A DNA stretch of 64,000 nucleotides from Marinobacter sp. (GCA_022565395.1 JAIUMV010000002.1:215400-279399); one strand, 5' to 3'. Shown: positions 35,729 through 45,720, counted from the first letter of the stretch. The notes: generated by a model from the sequence alone, not told the origin. Made by a program: numbers and translations.

Positions 35729-36220
35729 ATGCCCCAGAACACACACGCCTTAGATAGCCTGCCTCCCCGCAGCCAATGGGCCAGATTCCTGCATGCTGCC
35801 AACGTCATCGAGTGCCTTGCGTTAGCAGAAAGTTTCAACAAACAGTTTCAGGTCGAAGACATACAACGTCCGGAGTCCGGGCTGGCCTTGCTGAGAAACC
35901 GGGACGGCGCCCGTGGTGAGGACTATTTTCTGGGGGAAATACCTGTCGCCCGCGCCCATATCCGGCTGTTCCTGAATGGCGAGGCCATGGCAGAAGGCGG
36001 CGCTCAGATTCTTGATGACCGCACGCCCCTTGCCCGTGCCATCGCCATCCTCGATGCCGTACTTGCCAATCGCCTCCCTGGACATGAGCAAGTTACCCAG
36101 CTGTTAAACCAGGGCCAGCAACACATCGAACAACAACAGGCGCAACGCCAGGTTCTGCTCAGCAGCACCCTGGTGGACTTCAGCCTGCTCGGTAACGACG
36201 AGGACGATCACAATGATTAG
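35729..36220 (+). CDS. phnG: C-P lyase core subunit PhnG
   Basis: 163 aa. RDGARGEDYFLGEIPVARAHI and DRTPLARAIAILDAVL match PhnG. GGGAGAAACC precedes the ATG. With PhnH, PhnI and PhnL it makes ribose 1-methylphosphonate 5-triphosphate from ATP and phosphonate, and it is a core subunit of the PhnGHIJ complex. Overlaps phnH by 8 nt. Confidence 0.95.
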   Translation: MPQNTHALDSLPPRSQWARFLHAANVIECLALAESFNKQFQVEDIQRPESGLALLRNRDGARGEDYFLGEIPVARAHIRLFLNGEAMAEGGAQILDDRTPLARAIAILDAVLANRLPGHEQVTQLLNQGQQHIEQQQAQRQVLLSSTLVDFSLLGNDEDDHND

Positions 36221-36791
36221 CCAATCAAGGATGCCCCCTGGCCAGGACGACCAGCCATTGCAGGCCTGGCACCCACTAACCCAACAACAACTCTTCCGCG
36301 GGCTCCTGCATAGCTTCAGCTATCCTGGCCGGGTGGTGCGCGTAGGCCAGCCACAGCCTTTATTCAGTGCCCTCGCCACGCTGGTCGACCAGGGTTTGCC
36401 CTTGGCAGATCCCGGCAGGCTGTTGAGTAAGCTTTTCCTGCGCCGCCTTGGCTGCCAGGTGACACCGCCAGAAGAGGCGGCATTCATTGTCTGTGAGGGT
36501 CACAAGGCGCCTGATTTTACTCCCCGTCTCGGCAGCCTGGAGTCACCAGAAACAGGAGCTACCTTACTGGTTTCCGTCAATGCTTTCACTGGTGGCAAAC
36601 GGTATCGCCTGCGTGGCCCGGGTATTGCGGATACCACGTTACTGGAAATTGACGGGCTCGATGATGCCTGGATCAAAGCCCACCAGCGCTGGCGAAGTCA
36701 TTACCCAATGGGCGCAGATATGTTGTTGGTAAGTGGCGATAGCTGGGTAGCCTTGCCTCGCACGCTAACCATCATGGAGGAGATACGCTGA
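36213..36791 (+). CDS. phnH: C-P lyase core subunit PhnH
   Basis: 192 aa. The N-terminal FRGLLHSFSYPGRVVRVGQP and later LESPETGATLLVSVNAF and LRGPGIADT are family motifs. Pyridoxal-enzyme-like fold without cofactor use is known for PhnH. Subunit of the PhnGHIJ core. Starts inside phnG, and its stop overlaps the phnI start by 1 nt (TGATG). Confidence 0.95.
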   Translation: MISQSRMPPGQDDQPLQAWHPLTQQQLFRGLLHSFSYPGRVVRVGQPQPLFSALATLVDQGLPLADPGRLLSKLFLRRLGCQVTPPEEAAFIVCEGHKAPDFTPRLGSLESPETGATLLVSVNAFTGGKRYRLRGPGIADTTLLEIDGLDDAWIKAHQRWRSHYPMGADMLLVSGDSWVALPRTLTIMEEIR

Positions 36792-37927
36792 TGGGCTATG
36801 TAGCTATCAAAGGTGGCGCAGACGCCATCAACGGCGCAGAGCGCGCCATGGAAATACTGCGCACCGCAGAAGGCGAACAGGGCGAGCCACTCACCTTGTC
36901 CGCCATAGAACATCAGTTACGGCTACTCACCTCCAGAGTGGTGTCCGAGGGTGGGCTGTATCATCCGAAACTGGCGGCCCTGGCCATTAAACAGGCCCAG
37001 GGTGATACGCTGGAGGCGGCCTTCGCACTGCGAGCCTACCGCTCCACCAAGCCCCGGCTGCTGGAGACACCGCCCCAGGACACCCGCAAGATGCGGCTGA
37101 TACGCAGGATATCCAGTGCTTTCAAAGATATACCCGGTGGCCAGATGCTGGGCCCCACCTTTGACTATGCCCTGCGACTGATGCGACTTGATCTGGCCAC
37201 CGAGAGGCCAGAAGACTTCCGAAAAATCGCCGGCTCGTTCCTGGCCCGTTCACCAAACGCACCGGTTGCTGACAGCTTTCCTAAAGTCGTTGATACCTTG
37301 CGTGCAGAAGGCTTGCTTCCGCCGCTGCACTCACGGCAGTGCGACCCGTTCGACGTGACCCGTGAGCCCCTGGTGTTCCCGGTGCCACGCTCCGCGGCGT
37401 TAGCCACCATGGCGAGAGCGGAAACCGGCTCCCTGTTGGCTATCGCCTACTCCAGTATGCGCGGCTACGGCGACATTCACCCGACCATTGCTGAATTGCG
37501 CGTGGGTTATCTCCCCATAGAGCTGCCCCACCCTGTTACCGGAGAAATGACCGAAGCTGGCGAAGTGCTGGTAACCGAGTGCGAGGTTGTCGCCATGTAT
37601 GAAGCTGATTCAGCCGGTAAACGTCCCACCTTCACGCTGGGCTACGGCGCCTGTTTTGGTCACAACGAAGTTAAGGCTATTTCAATGGCCATTCTGGACC
37701 GTTCGCTACAGAAAGGCATGGCGGATGGCCCGGCCAACCCCTCCGAAGATCCTGAGTTTGTGTTGCTGCATGTGGACGGCGTAGATGCAATGGGCTTTGC
37801 CTCCCATTACAAAATGCCCCACTACGTCACCTTCCAGTCCGACATGGACCGACTGCGCACCACCCAGAAAGCGCACGATCAGGCACTGGAGCCCAGCCCA
37901 CACCAGACAGAGAGAGCCGCACAATGA
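36791..37927 (+). CDS. phnI: C-P lyase core subunit PhnI
   Basis: 378 aa, full length for the family. YVAIKGGADAINGAERAME at the N-terminus and DSFPKVVDTLRAEGLL, FGHNEVKAISMAILDRSL are diagnostic. PhnI has nucleosidase activity and displaces adenine from ATP with phosphonate in the presence of PhnG, PhnH and PhnL. Overlaps phnJ by 4 nt. Confidence 0.96.
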   Translation: MGYVAIKGGADAINGAERAMEILRTAEGEQGEPLTLSAIEHQLRLLTSRVVSEGGLYHPKLAALAIKQAQGDTLEAAFALRAYRSTKPRLLETPPQDTRKMRLIRRISSAFKDIPGGQMLGPTFDYALRLMRLDLATERPEDFRKIAGSFLARSPNAPVADSFPKVVDTLRAEGLLPPLHSRQCDPFDVTREPLVFPVPRSAALATMARAETGSLLAIAYSSMRGYGDIHPTIAELRVGYLPIELPHPVTGEMTEAGEVLVTECEVVAMYEADSAGKRPTFTLGYGACFGHNEVKAISMAILDRSLQKGMADGPANPSEDPEFVLLHVDGVDAMGFASHYKMPHYVTFQSDMDRLRTTQKAHDQALEPSPHQTERAAQ

Positions 37928-38829
37928 ACAGCAGCTATGAGTTACCTCTGGATGAGGCCGACTACAATTTCGGTTTTCTCGACGAATACGCCAAGCGGGA
38001 AATCCGCCGCGCAATTCTCAAATCCATCTGCATACCCGGCTACCAGACCCCCTATGCGTCCCGCGAGATGCCTATGGGCCGGGGCTTCGGCACCGGCGGG
38101 CTTCAGTTGACCCTAAGCCTTGCCGGGCCGGATGACGTGTTAAAGGTTATTGACCAGGGCTCTGATGATTCAGTCAACGCCGTCAATCTGCGCCAATTTG
38201 TGTCACTCACCTGCCCCGGTCTGACTACCACCACCCACACGAGTGATGCCACTATCATCCAATCCCGGCATCGCATACCTGAGCAACCGCTCAACGAGTC
38301 GCAGGTACTCGTGTTGCAGGTACCCTACCCGGATGCCCTGGTTGTGGTTGAGCCGTCAGAAGCCAGGCGTAAAGCCATGCACGGTGAAGGGGACTACTCG
38401 CGCCTGCTCACCAAGCTCTATGAAGATATCGTCAAATTCAGGGAAATCACGATTTCCCATCGTTACCCCACCCGCATCAACGGCCACTACGTCATCGACC
38501 CCAGCCCGATTCCTCGTTATGACGTACCACAACTAAACCAGTCCCCCGCTTTGACCCTGTTTGGAGCAGGGCGGGAAAAGAAGATATATGCTGTACCGCC
38601 CTATACCAATGCCACCCCCCTCGCCTTCGACGACGTTCCTTTTCGCACCGAAGATTTCCATGATGACCGGGGCGAACGCATTGCCTGTGCACGCTGTGGC
38701 AGCACCCGATCATTTCTTGACGAGCTGCCATTGGCGGACGGCAGTAAACGCTGGCAATGCTCAGATACGGATTACTGCGACCAGCAGCTTCAACTCAAGT
38801 CGGGCACCCTGACCGGAGCCAGGCAATGA
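37924..38829 (+). CDS. phnJ: C-P lyase PhnJ (radical SAM)
   Basis: 301 aa. The cysteine set is Cys255-x2-Cys258-x20-Cys279-x5-Cys285, corresponding to the Fe-S and catalytic cysteines of PhnJ (one residue shorter in the middle spacing than the C-x2-C-x21-C-x5-C reported for E. coli). FLDEYAKREIRRAILKSICIPGYQ marks the N-terminus. It cleaves the C-P bond of ribose 1-phosphonate 5-phosphate. Overlaps phnI and phnK by 4 nt each. Confidence 0.96.
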   Translation: MNSSYELPLDEADYNFGFLDEYAKREIRRAILKSICIPGYQTPYASREMPMGRGFGTGGLQLTLSLAGPDDVLKVIDQGSDDSVNAVNLRQFVSLTCPGLTTTTHTSDATIIQSRHRIPEQPLNESQVLVLQVPYPDALVVVEPSEARRKAMHGEGDYSRLLTKLYEDIVKFREITISHRYPTRINGHYVIDPSPIPRYDVPQLNQSPALTLFGAGREKKIYAVPPYTNATPLAFDDVPFRTEDFHDDRGERIACARCGSTRSFLDELPLADGSKRWQCSDTDYCDQQLQLKSGTLTGARQ

Positions 38830-39656
38830 AGAAGATTCTGGAAGTGCGAGGCCTGACCAAAATATACGGCTCTGGATGCCCTCGTTGCATCAGCGCCACA
38901 GGGCCTGCCCATGACACCAACGTTTGCCCGCACTGTGGCACTGTTGTGGCTGCCCATGATGTAGCCTTCGATCTCCATGAAGGGGAAATCCTTGGCATCA
39001 TGGGAGAGTCAGGCAGCGGCAAATCGACCGTGGTGAAAACCCTGTTCTTTGATGACAAGCCCAGCAGCGGCTCAGCCCGGTTTCATGATGGCGAACAGGT
39101 ACAGGAACTTTTTGACCTCAATCCAGCGGAACAGCGTTGGCTGCGTAACCACAAATTCGGCATGGTCTACCAGAACCCGAATCTGGGTCTGAATTTCAAT
39201 GTATCCGCAGGCGGTAACATTGCCGAGCGCTTGCTTATGAACGACCTCAGGCATTACGGCGACATTCGTGACCGAGCTCGCCAGCTGCTTGCCCGTACCG
39301 AAGTGCTCAGCAACCGCATGGATGAGTCACCCAAGCGCTTTTCTGGCGGCATGCAGCAACGCGTCCAGATTGCCAAGGCTCTGGCCACCCGGCCCCCTCT
39401 GTTGTTTCTGGATGAGGTCACCACCGGGCTCGACCTTTCGGTGCAGGCCAGAATTCTCGATCTGATTCTCGAAATACAGCAGGAACTGAACACCGCGATG
39501 ATTGTAGTAACGCATGATCTCGGCGTCATCCGCCTGTTGGCTGGCCGTACGCTGGTTATGAAATATGGGCGCGTCATTGAGGCTGGCCTGACAGATCAGA
39601 TCCTCGAAGATCCCCAACATGCCTACACCCAGCGCCTTGTCGCATCGGCCCTGTGA
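38826..39656 (+). CDS. phnK: C-P lyase ABC protein PhnK with a four-cysteine insertion
   Basis: 276 aa. Walker A GESGSGKS (60-67), FSGGMQQRVQIAKAL signature, Walker B LLFLDEVTTGLD. Between the first strand and Walker A lies an insertion with Cys18-x2-Cys21-x12-Cys34-x2-Cys37, a zinc-ribbon-like pattern that E. coli PhnK lacks. PhnK docks on the PhnGHIJ core and drives turnover. The ATG at 38826 overlaps the phnJ stop. Confidence 0.95.
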   Translation: MKKILEVRGLTKIYGSGCPRCISATGPAHDTNVCPHCGTVVAAHDVAFDLHEGEILGIMGESGSGKSTVVKTLFFDDKPSSGSARFHDGEQVQELFDLNPAEQRWLRNHKFGMVYQNPNLGLNFNVSAGGNIAERLLMNDLRHYGDIRDRARQLLARTEVLSNRMDESPKRFSGGMQQRVQIAKALATRPPLLFLDEVTTGLDLSVQARILDLILEIQQELNTAMIVVTHDLGVIRLLAGRTLVMKYGRVIEAGLTDQILEDPQHAYTQRLVASAL

Positions 39657-39663
39657 GGACACC

Positions 39664-40386
39664 ATGGAACCGAGACTCAGAATCGAAAACCTCAGCAAAC
39701 GCTTCGTTCTCCATGAACAGGCGAAGACCATTCCCTCCTGCGAAGATGTGAATCTGTCCGTCTATACCGGCAAACTGACAGCGCTGGTTGGCCCTACGGG
39801 CGCCGGAAAATCGTCCGTTCTCAAGTGTGTATACCGATCATACCTGCCCACCGCTGGCCGCATGCTCTACCGGAACGACCTTGGCACCGTTACCGACCTG
39901 GCGCAGGCGTCGGACCATGAGGTTCTGACCCTCAGACGCAATGACATAGGCTTTGTAACCCAGTTTCTCCACTGTTTGCCACGCAAAAGCGCACTGGACG
40001 TAACCTGCGAACCTCTGATCGCCAGGGGCACCAGCGCCCATGAGGCGCATGAAGAAGGCAAACGGTTGCTACGTTGTCTGAAAGTGCCTGAGCGCCTGTG
40101 GGGGGTACCGCCAGCGACCTTTTCCGGCGGTGAGAAGCAGCGCATCAACCTGGCGCGTGGGCTAATCGCCAGACCACGCCTGCTGCTGTTGGACGAACCT
40201 ACGGCCAGCCTTGACCCGGGCACAACCGACAATGTCATCAGCCTGTTACAGGACATCAAACAGGATGGCGTTGCGCTGCTCGCCATCTTCCATCATCCGG
40301 AACTGGTCAGCCGCCTGGCTGACAACGTCTTTGAGCTTACGCCCCCTCTCACAACGCCCAACTTGCAGGAGACGACCCTATCATGA
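39664..40386 (+). CDS. phnL: C-P lyase ABC protein PhnL
   Basis: 240 aa. Walker A GPTGAGKSS, FSGGEKQRINLARGL signature, LLLLDEPTASLDPGT Walker B. RIENLSKRFVLHEQ start is PhnL-like. Pairs with PhnK on the core complex. ATG 39664 comes 7 nt after phnK; stop overlaps phnM by 4 nt. Confidence 0.95.
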   Translation: MEPRLRIENLSKRFVLHEQAKTIPSCEDVNLSVYTGKLTALVGPTGAGKSSVLKCVYRSYLPTAGRMLYRNDLGTVTDLAQASDHEVLTLRRNDIGFVTQFLHCLPRKSALDVTCEPLIARGTSAHEAHEEGKRLLRCLKVPERLWGVPPATFSGGEKQRINLARGLIARPRLLLLDEPTASLDPGTTDNVISLLQDIKQDGVALLAIFHHPELVSRLADNVFELTPPLTTPNLQETTLS

Positions 40387-41552
40387 AAGCCCAGTTACTC
40401 ATCAATGCCCGCGTTGTATTTGCCGATCACATTCGGGCTGATGCCAGCATCCTGATCGAAAATGGCGTTATTGCCGCCATTGACCCGGACCATGCCAGCC
40501 ATGCAGAAGTTGTTGACCTGAATGGTCAGTTGCTGATGCCGGGGCTGATCGATCTGCACTGCGATGCCCTAGAAAAGGAAGTGGAACCACGCCCCGGTGT
40601 ACAGTTCCCACTGGCGTTTGCCTGTGCACAGGTAGATCGCCGCAACGCAGCGGCGGGTATCACCACGGTCTATCACGCGCTCTCATTCGCCAATCATGAG
40701 CTGGGCGTCCGTAATAACGGCACAGCGGCAAAATTAGCCTGCGCAGTCAATCAATGGAACAACCGGGCACTGGTGGATAACCGGGTACATGTGCGCTACG
40801 AGGTCACTGATGAGACCGCGCCTCCGATTCTCAGCAACCTGCTTGAGCAAGGGCAGGCGCAGATGATTTCCTTTATGGACCACACCCCTGGCCAGGGCCA
40901 GTTCAAGGACGTGGCCGCCTTCCGCGCCTTTCACGCCCGTACCTACCGCAAAACCGATGAAGAGCTTGACGCCCTGCTCGCGGACAAGCAGCGCAAGGCA
41001 GCAGGTGCCTTCGAGCGCATCCAGTTCCTCGCCGCTATTGCCCGGGAGCAAGGTGTTGCCATCGCAAGTCATGACGATGACAACCCGGAGCGCATTGCCA
41101 CCGTCAAAGAGGTGGGTACGACTATCTCCGAGTTTCCCATCAATCAGCAGACTGCCCAGGCAGCGCGTGAGCAAGGGCTTTACACCGTATTTGGAGCGCC
41201 CAATGTGCTGCGTGGCCAGTCCCAATCCGGTTCCATGCGCGCCATAGACGCCATCAAAGCCGGCGTAGCCGATTGCCTTTGCGGCGACTATTCACCAGCG
41301 GCACTGCTACCCGCCGCATTGCAAGCGGTGGATCTGGCAGGACTCACACTACCCGCGGCCATCCGCCTGGTGACCCTGAATCCCGCCATGGCAGCCGGAC
41401 TCACCGATCGCGGCGAAATCAGGGAAGGCTTGCGGGCGGACCTGATTGCCGTAGACGAAATCAGCGGCATGCCCCAGGCAACACAGGTATGGGTTGCAGG
41501 CTCGCCTGTGCTGGACACCCAGTACCCGTTCGCCATGGCACTGGCCGGCTAA
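40383..41552 (+). CDS. phnM: Ribose 1-methylphosphonate 5-triphosphate diphosphatase PhnM
   Basis: 389 aa amidohydrolase. GLIDLHCDALEKEVEPRPG carries the metal-binding HxD, IASHDDDN the later ligands, and CGDYSPAALL the C-terminal family block. It removes diphosphate from the triphosphate intermediate. Ends 13 nt before phnN. Confidence 0.95.
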   Translation: MKAQLLINARVVFADHIRADASILIENGVIAAIDPDHASHAEVVDLNGQLLMPGLIDLHCDALEKEVEPRPGVQFPLAFACAQVDRRNAAAGITTVYHALSFANHELGVRNNGTAAKLACAVNQWNNRALVDNRVHVRYEVTDETAPPILSNLLEQGQAQMISFMDHTPGQGQFKDVAAFRAFHARTYRKTDEELDALLADKQRKAAGAFERIQFLAAIAREQGVAIASHDDDNPERIATVKEVGTTISEFPINQQTAQAAREQGLYTVFGAPNVLRGQSQSGSMRAIDAIKAGVADCLCGDYSPAALLPAALQAVDLAGLTLPAAIRLVTLNPAMAAGLTDRGEIREGLRADLIAVDEISGMPQATQVWVAGSPVLDTQYPFAMALAG

Positions 41553-41565
41553 AGAGGAACAGCTC

Positions 41566-42150
41566 ATGCCTCGGGCATCACTGATCTACCTGGTTGGCCC
41601 TTCCGGAAGCGGCAAGGACAGCCTGATGGCCTATGCACGTCATGAATTGGCGACGGAACCCGGCCTTGTGTTCTGCCACCGCTACATTACGCGCAAGCCG
41701 GATGCGGGTGGCGAAAACCACATCTATCTCAGCGCCGATGAATTTGCGGCCCGCCAACAAGCCGGGCTGTTTGCCATGCATTGGCAAAGCCACGGCCAGC
41801 GGTACGGTGTTGGTATCGAGATCAACCAGTGGCTGGCCAAAGGTGTCTCCGTTGTGGTCAACGGCAGCCGCAGTTATCTGCCGGAGATAGCCAACCGTTA
41901 CCCCGAGCTGAAGGTGGTCTGGATAGAGGTCAGCGAAGCAACGCTGCGAGCACGCCTTGTCGCCCGGGGGCGTGAATCGCTGGCAGCCATCGAAGCACGT
42001 ATGGCCAGAAACAAAGAGCTGCTGACCAAAGACAGAACGCTTTTACAACAGCGCCTGATAACCCTCGACAACAATGGTCCGCTGTCTGAGGCAGGCAACA
42101 GGCTGGTACAGCTGCTTGAAACCCACCGGGGAACACGGCAATGCGCATAA
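41566..42150 (+). CDS. phnN: Ribose 1,5-bisphosphokinase PhnN
   Basis: 194 aa P-loop kinase. Walker A LVGPSGSGKDS, RYITRKPDAGGENHIYLS and RYGVGIEINQWLAKG match PhnN. Converts ribose 1,5-bisphosphate to PRPP, linking C-P lyase products to nucleotide metabolism. The ATG at 41566 has AGAGGA upstream. Overlaps phnP by 10 nt. Confidence 0.94.
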   Translation: MPRASLIYLVGPSGSGKDSLMAYARHELATEPGLVFCHRYITRKPDAGGENHIYLSADEFAARQQAGLFAMHWQSHGQRYGVGIEINQWLAKGVSVVVNGSRSYLPEIANRYPELKVVWIEVSEATLRARLVARGRESLAAIEARMARNKELLTKDRTLLQQRLITLDNNGPLSEAGNRLVQLLETHRGTRQCA

Positions 42151-42899
42151 CATTTACCGGCACGGCAGCGGCCGGCGGCGTTCCCCGCTATGGCTGTGAC
42201 TGCGTGGCTTGCGCGGCGGCTCGCCTTGAGCCCGCCCTGCGCCGCCAGCCCTGTTCCGCATTGGTCGAGACCGACAGGACCAAAGTCATGGTAGACGCAG
42301 GCCTGATGGACCTCCATGACCGCTTTCCTGCCGGCACTCTCGATGCGCTGTTGCTGACGCACTATCACCCTGACCATGTGCAGGGACTGTTCCACATGCG
42401 CTGGGGTTTAGGCGAGCCCCTGAGAGTCGCTGGCCCACCGGACAAGGAAGGCTGCGCAGACCTGTTCAAGCACCCCGGTATACTTGCCTTTGAACATCTG
42501 AAGAAGTTCAGGCCGCTGACCCTTGGTGATCTGACTATTACCCCTCTGCCCCTTATTCACTCGAAGATAACCTACGGCTACGCCATCGAATCAGCCGCAG
42601 GCCAACGGTTCGCCTACCTGACGGATACGGTAGGGCTACCCCCGAAAACGCTCGCCTTCCTTGCAGACTGGCACCCCCACGGCCTGGCCATCGACTGCAG
42701 TCATGCGCCACAGGACACGACACCCGCCAACCATAACGACGTCACCCTGGCGCTTGCCCTTATTGCAGAGATCAGGCCGGAGCGCGCCTGGCTCACTCAC
42801 ATCAGTCACAACGTTGACAGGTGGCGCGCCGAAACAAACGAGCCTTTGCCCGAACGGGTTTACTGGGCCTCCGATAACCTGCACATTTCGCTGGCCTAG
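42141..42899 (+). CDS. phnP: Phosphoribosyl cyclic phosphodiesterase PhnP
   Basis: 252 aa metallo-beta-lactamase fold. LTHYHPDHVQGL gives the metal site; GCDCVACAAA near the N-terminus and IDCSHAP fit PhnP. Opens 5-phospho-ribose 1,2-cyclic phosphate. Last C-P lyase gene; no phnO is seen. Confidence 0.94.
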   Translation: MRITFTGTAAAGGVPRYGCDCVACAAARLEPALRRQPCSALVETDRTKVMVDAGLMDLHDRFPAGTLDALLLTHYHPDHVQGLFHMRWGLGEPLRVAGPPDKEGCADLFKHPGILAFEHLKKFRPLTLGDLTITPLPLIHSKITYGYAIESAAGQRFAYLTDTVGLPPKTLAFLADWHPHGLAIDCSHAPQDTTPANHNDVTLALALIAEIRPERAWLTHISHNVDRWRAETNEPLPERVYWASDNLHISLA

Positions 42900-42908
42900 C
42901 CCCTCACT

Positions 42909-43760
42909 ATGGAACTTCACGCAACAGTCGCTATCAGTTTATCCGTGCTCATGCATGTAACCTGGAACCTGATGGCAAGGCATCAGCCATCCCGGGCCTG
43001 GCCAATATGGTGGGTGTTGCTGGCGCATCTGGTTCTGCTGGGTCCATGGGGGGCATACCACCTGATTACCCGGGTGGAATGGAGTCCGGGATTTATCCTG
43101 CTGCTGGCAAGCTCTGCGCTGGCAAATGCCCTGTACTTTGCCAGCCTGAAGCTCGCTTATGATCGGGCACCTGTGGCTCTGGTGTATCCCATGGTGCGCA
43201 GCTCACCCCTGCTGATTGCACTCTGGACCACCCTGTTCATGGGTGAGAAACTGGGCCACTTCAGCTGGCTGGGCATTGTTGTCAGCGTCATGGGTCTCTT
43301 GCTGATGTCTCGCATGGAACCTGGCGCAAAGGACCGGTTGGCACTGCCCTGGGCCATGGCCGCTATGCTGTGTACCAGCGTCTACTCCATCACTGATAAA
43401 GCAGCAACCACCTACCTGCCGGACTTTGCCAGCGTGGTTGGCTTTATCTCGGTGGGCTATCTAATGAGCTTTATTACCATCACACTCATGATGCGCAGAA
43501 AAGAAGGTCGCTGGCAGCCCCCTGCCCGCATAAAGCTCCCTCCAATGATCATTGGTGGCCTTTGCGTGGGGCTTGCCTATGCACTGGTGGTACACGCGAT
43601 GCGAGACCTTCCTTCGGCTGAAGTTGTCGCCTACACCAATGCAGGGATTGTCTTCGCAACGCTGGCATCGCTGTTTCTGTTCCGGGAACGCTACGCCTGG
43701 AAAAGACGACTGACAAGCGCACTCATCATCTGTTCCGGGCTGGCCATCATGAGCCTGTAG
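42909..43760 (+). CDS. EamA-family (DMT) inner-membrane transporter
   Basis: 283 aa with about ten hydrophobic helices in two EamA repeats. Motifs APVALVYPMVRSSPLLIALW and LPSAEVVAYTNAGIVFATLASLFLF...R are typical of drug/metabolite transporters. It starts 9 nt after phnP, so it is probably in the phn operon. It could export a by-product or carry a phosphonate-related metabolite; the substrate is unknown. Confidence 0.85.
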   Translation: MELHATVAISLSVLMHVTWNLMARHQPSRAWPIWWVLLAHLVLLGPWGAYHLITRVEWSPGFILLLASSALANALYFASLKLAYDRAPVALVYPMVRSSPLLIALWTTLFMGEKLGHFSWLGIVVSVMGLLLMSRMEPGAKDRLALPWAMAAMLCTSVYSITDKAATTYLPDFASVVGFISVGYLMSFITITLMMRRKEGRWQPPARIKLPPMIIGGLCVGLAYALVVHAMRDLPSAEVVAYTNAGIVFATLASLFLFRERYAWKRRLTSALIICSGLAIMSL

Positions 43761-43768
43761 GCTTTGCG

Positions 43769-45580
43769 TTATCGGCCATAAATGACGTAGCGGTTCTTAC
43801 CCAGCTCCTTGGCCTGGTACATGGCCTGGTCCGCCTCTTTGAGAAGCTGTTCAGGGCTGGCAGATGCCCACTGCTGATAGAAGGTAACACCAATACTGCC
43901 AGACACCTGCAAGCGGTGATCACCCAGGACTGTCGGCGTGGCGATGGTTGCGAGCAAGCGCTTAAGCAACCCCGTTACCTCCTGCTCGTCCAACAGGTCA
44001 GTCAGTATTGCGGCAAACTCATCGCCACCCATGCGGGCCAGCGTATCGCTGGCCCGCAATGTCTGCTGCATGTGACTCGCCAAATCTTCCAGTAGCTGGT
44101 CACCGGCGGCATGACCAAAACGATCATTAACCTGTTTGAAACCATCCAGATCCACAAACACCACCGCCAGCGGCTTGCCGGTACGCCGCGTACTGGCCAT
44201 GGCCTGCCGCAAACGGTCCTCAAACAGCAAGCGGTTGGGCAGCCGGGTCAGGTTGTCATGGTGGGCAATATGCTCGAGCTTGTGCTCATACTCTTTTTGC
44301 AACGTGATGTCGGACATCAGGGAAATAAAGTGGGTCAACTGACCGTCGTCGTCATTCACAGTGCCAATGTGTTGTGAGGTTGCAAAAAGCTCTCCGTTCT
44401 TACGGCGATTCCATAGCTCTCCGGACCAGTACCCCTTTACGGTCATATCCCGCCACATGGCTTCATAAAAAGCTTTGTCGTGGCGTCCAGACTGCAGAAT
44501 GGACGGGCGATGCCCCAACAGGTCATCTCGATTATAGCCGGTGATTTCGCAGAATCTGTCATTCACCTCAACGATGCAGCCGCCCGGATCCGTCACCATG
44601 ATGCCCTCCCGCGCACAGGCAAACACCTTGGCAGCCAGATTCAGCTTTGCCTCTGCGCGCTTGCGATCAGACACATCCTTGAGGTGACCAGTGAATAGCC
44701 AACCACCCTCGCCACAGGATTCCGGGGAACTTACCCCTTCCACCCAACGTTCGGTACCATCCGCTGCGTGATGGATACGAAACAAAGCATGCCACACAGA
44801 GCTGGATTGGGCTGCTTCATTGAGTTCAGCCAGTGCCTTGTCACGGTCCTGCCGACTGATTAAAGAAAAGAAGGTCTCAGCGTCCTGCAAAACGTCCTCA
44901 GGAGGCAATCCCGTAAGCACTTTGAAGCCTTCACTCACATAATCAAAAATCGGTTTACCACGCGCATGCACCCGCAATTGGAAAACCGCACCTGGCAGCC
45001 GGCTGGCCAGTTGTTGGAATCGCTCAGCCAACTGATCCCGTTGCTGACGCAGAAGGTGTTCCTGCGTCACGTCCAGGCATGAGCCTATAAAGCCTGCAAA
45101 CCGGCCCTCGGCATCAAACTGCGGAACGCCATGATCAAACACCCAACGGAACTCACCATCATGCCGCCTGAGGCGATAGGACATGGTAAAGGGCTCATGG
45201 GTGTCATAGGCGTTATGGAAGGTAGACATGCAAGCGGGAAAGTCATCGGGGTGCACGCCCTGAGCCCAGCCGTCTCCGCACTCTTGCGCCATGGAGCGGC
45301 CGGTAAAGTCCAGCCAGCGCTGATTGAACCAGTAGCAGTGCTTATCCAGATCAGCTGCCCATATAAGCGCCGGAGAAGCGTTGGCTATGATATCGAATGA
45401 AATATCCGCCTGGCTTTTTGCCAAGACTCCATCGCAAGACTGCGGTTGATCCGCAGACGTTGCGGAGTGAGACATTGAGCCAACCTTGGCATCTTCTCCG
45501 GACATCTTGTTACCGGGCTGATTGGCTGTTATCACGATACCTTGCCCTACAGTGGTATGACGCAGCTGAGCTGATGCCAT
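43769..45580 (-). CDS. Multi-PAS diguanylate cyclase
   Basis: Up to 603 aa. At least three PAS/PAC units (about 60-180, 185-305, 310-430) precede a GGDEF domain with intact LARMGGDEF and an RASD inhibitory site five residues before. PAS pieces read ASPALIWAADLDKHCYWFNQ and REGIMVTDPGGCIVEVNDRFCEITGY. No transmembrane segment, so it is cytosolic. The start is uncertain: in-frame ATGs at 45580, 45505 and 45475 all lack a clear ribosome site. Stop is 8 nt from the convergent EamA gene. Confidence 0.92.
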   Translation of the reverse strand: MASAQLRHTTVGQGIVITANQPGNKMSGEDAKVGSMSHSATSADQPQSCDGVLAKSQADISFDIIANASPALIWAADLDKHCYWFNQRWLDFTGRSMAQECGDGWAQGVHPDDFPACMSTFHNAYDTHEPFTMSYRLRRHDGEFRWVFDHGVPQFDAEGRFAGFIGSCLDVTQEHLLRQQRDQLAERFQQLASRLPGAVFQLRVHARGKPIFDYVSEGFKVLTGLPPEDVLQDAETFFSLISRQDRDKALAELNEAAQSSSVWHALFRIHHAADGTERWVEGVSSPESCGEGGWLFTGHLKDVSDRKRAEAKLNLAAKVFACAREGIMVTDPGGCIVEVNDRFCEITGYNRDDLLGHRPSILQSGRHDKAFYEAMWRDMTVKGYWSGELWNRRKNGELFATSQHIGTVNDDDGQLTHFISLMSDITLQKEYEHKLEHIAHHDNLTRLPNRLLFEDRLRQAMASTRRTGKPLAVVFVDLDGFKQVNDRFGHAAGDQLLEDLASHMQQTLRASDTLARMGGDEFAAILTDLLDEQEVTGLLKRLLATIATPTVLGDHRLQVSGSIGVTFYQQWASASPEQLLKEADQAMYQAKELGKNRYVIYGR

Positions 45581-45720
45581 CCTTTTACGACGTATTTATT
45601 ATAGTGACAGCCACACGCACGCGACTGTTAGTGGACTAAAAATATCTATATCGAACGACTTTGTCTACCGGTTGCGCAGTGACTATTGATATGAGGCAAG
45701 TATAGGGGGATTAACAAAGC

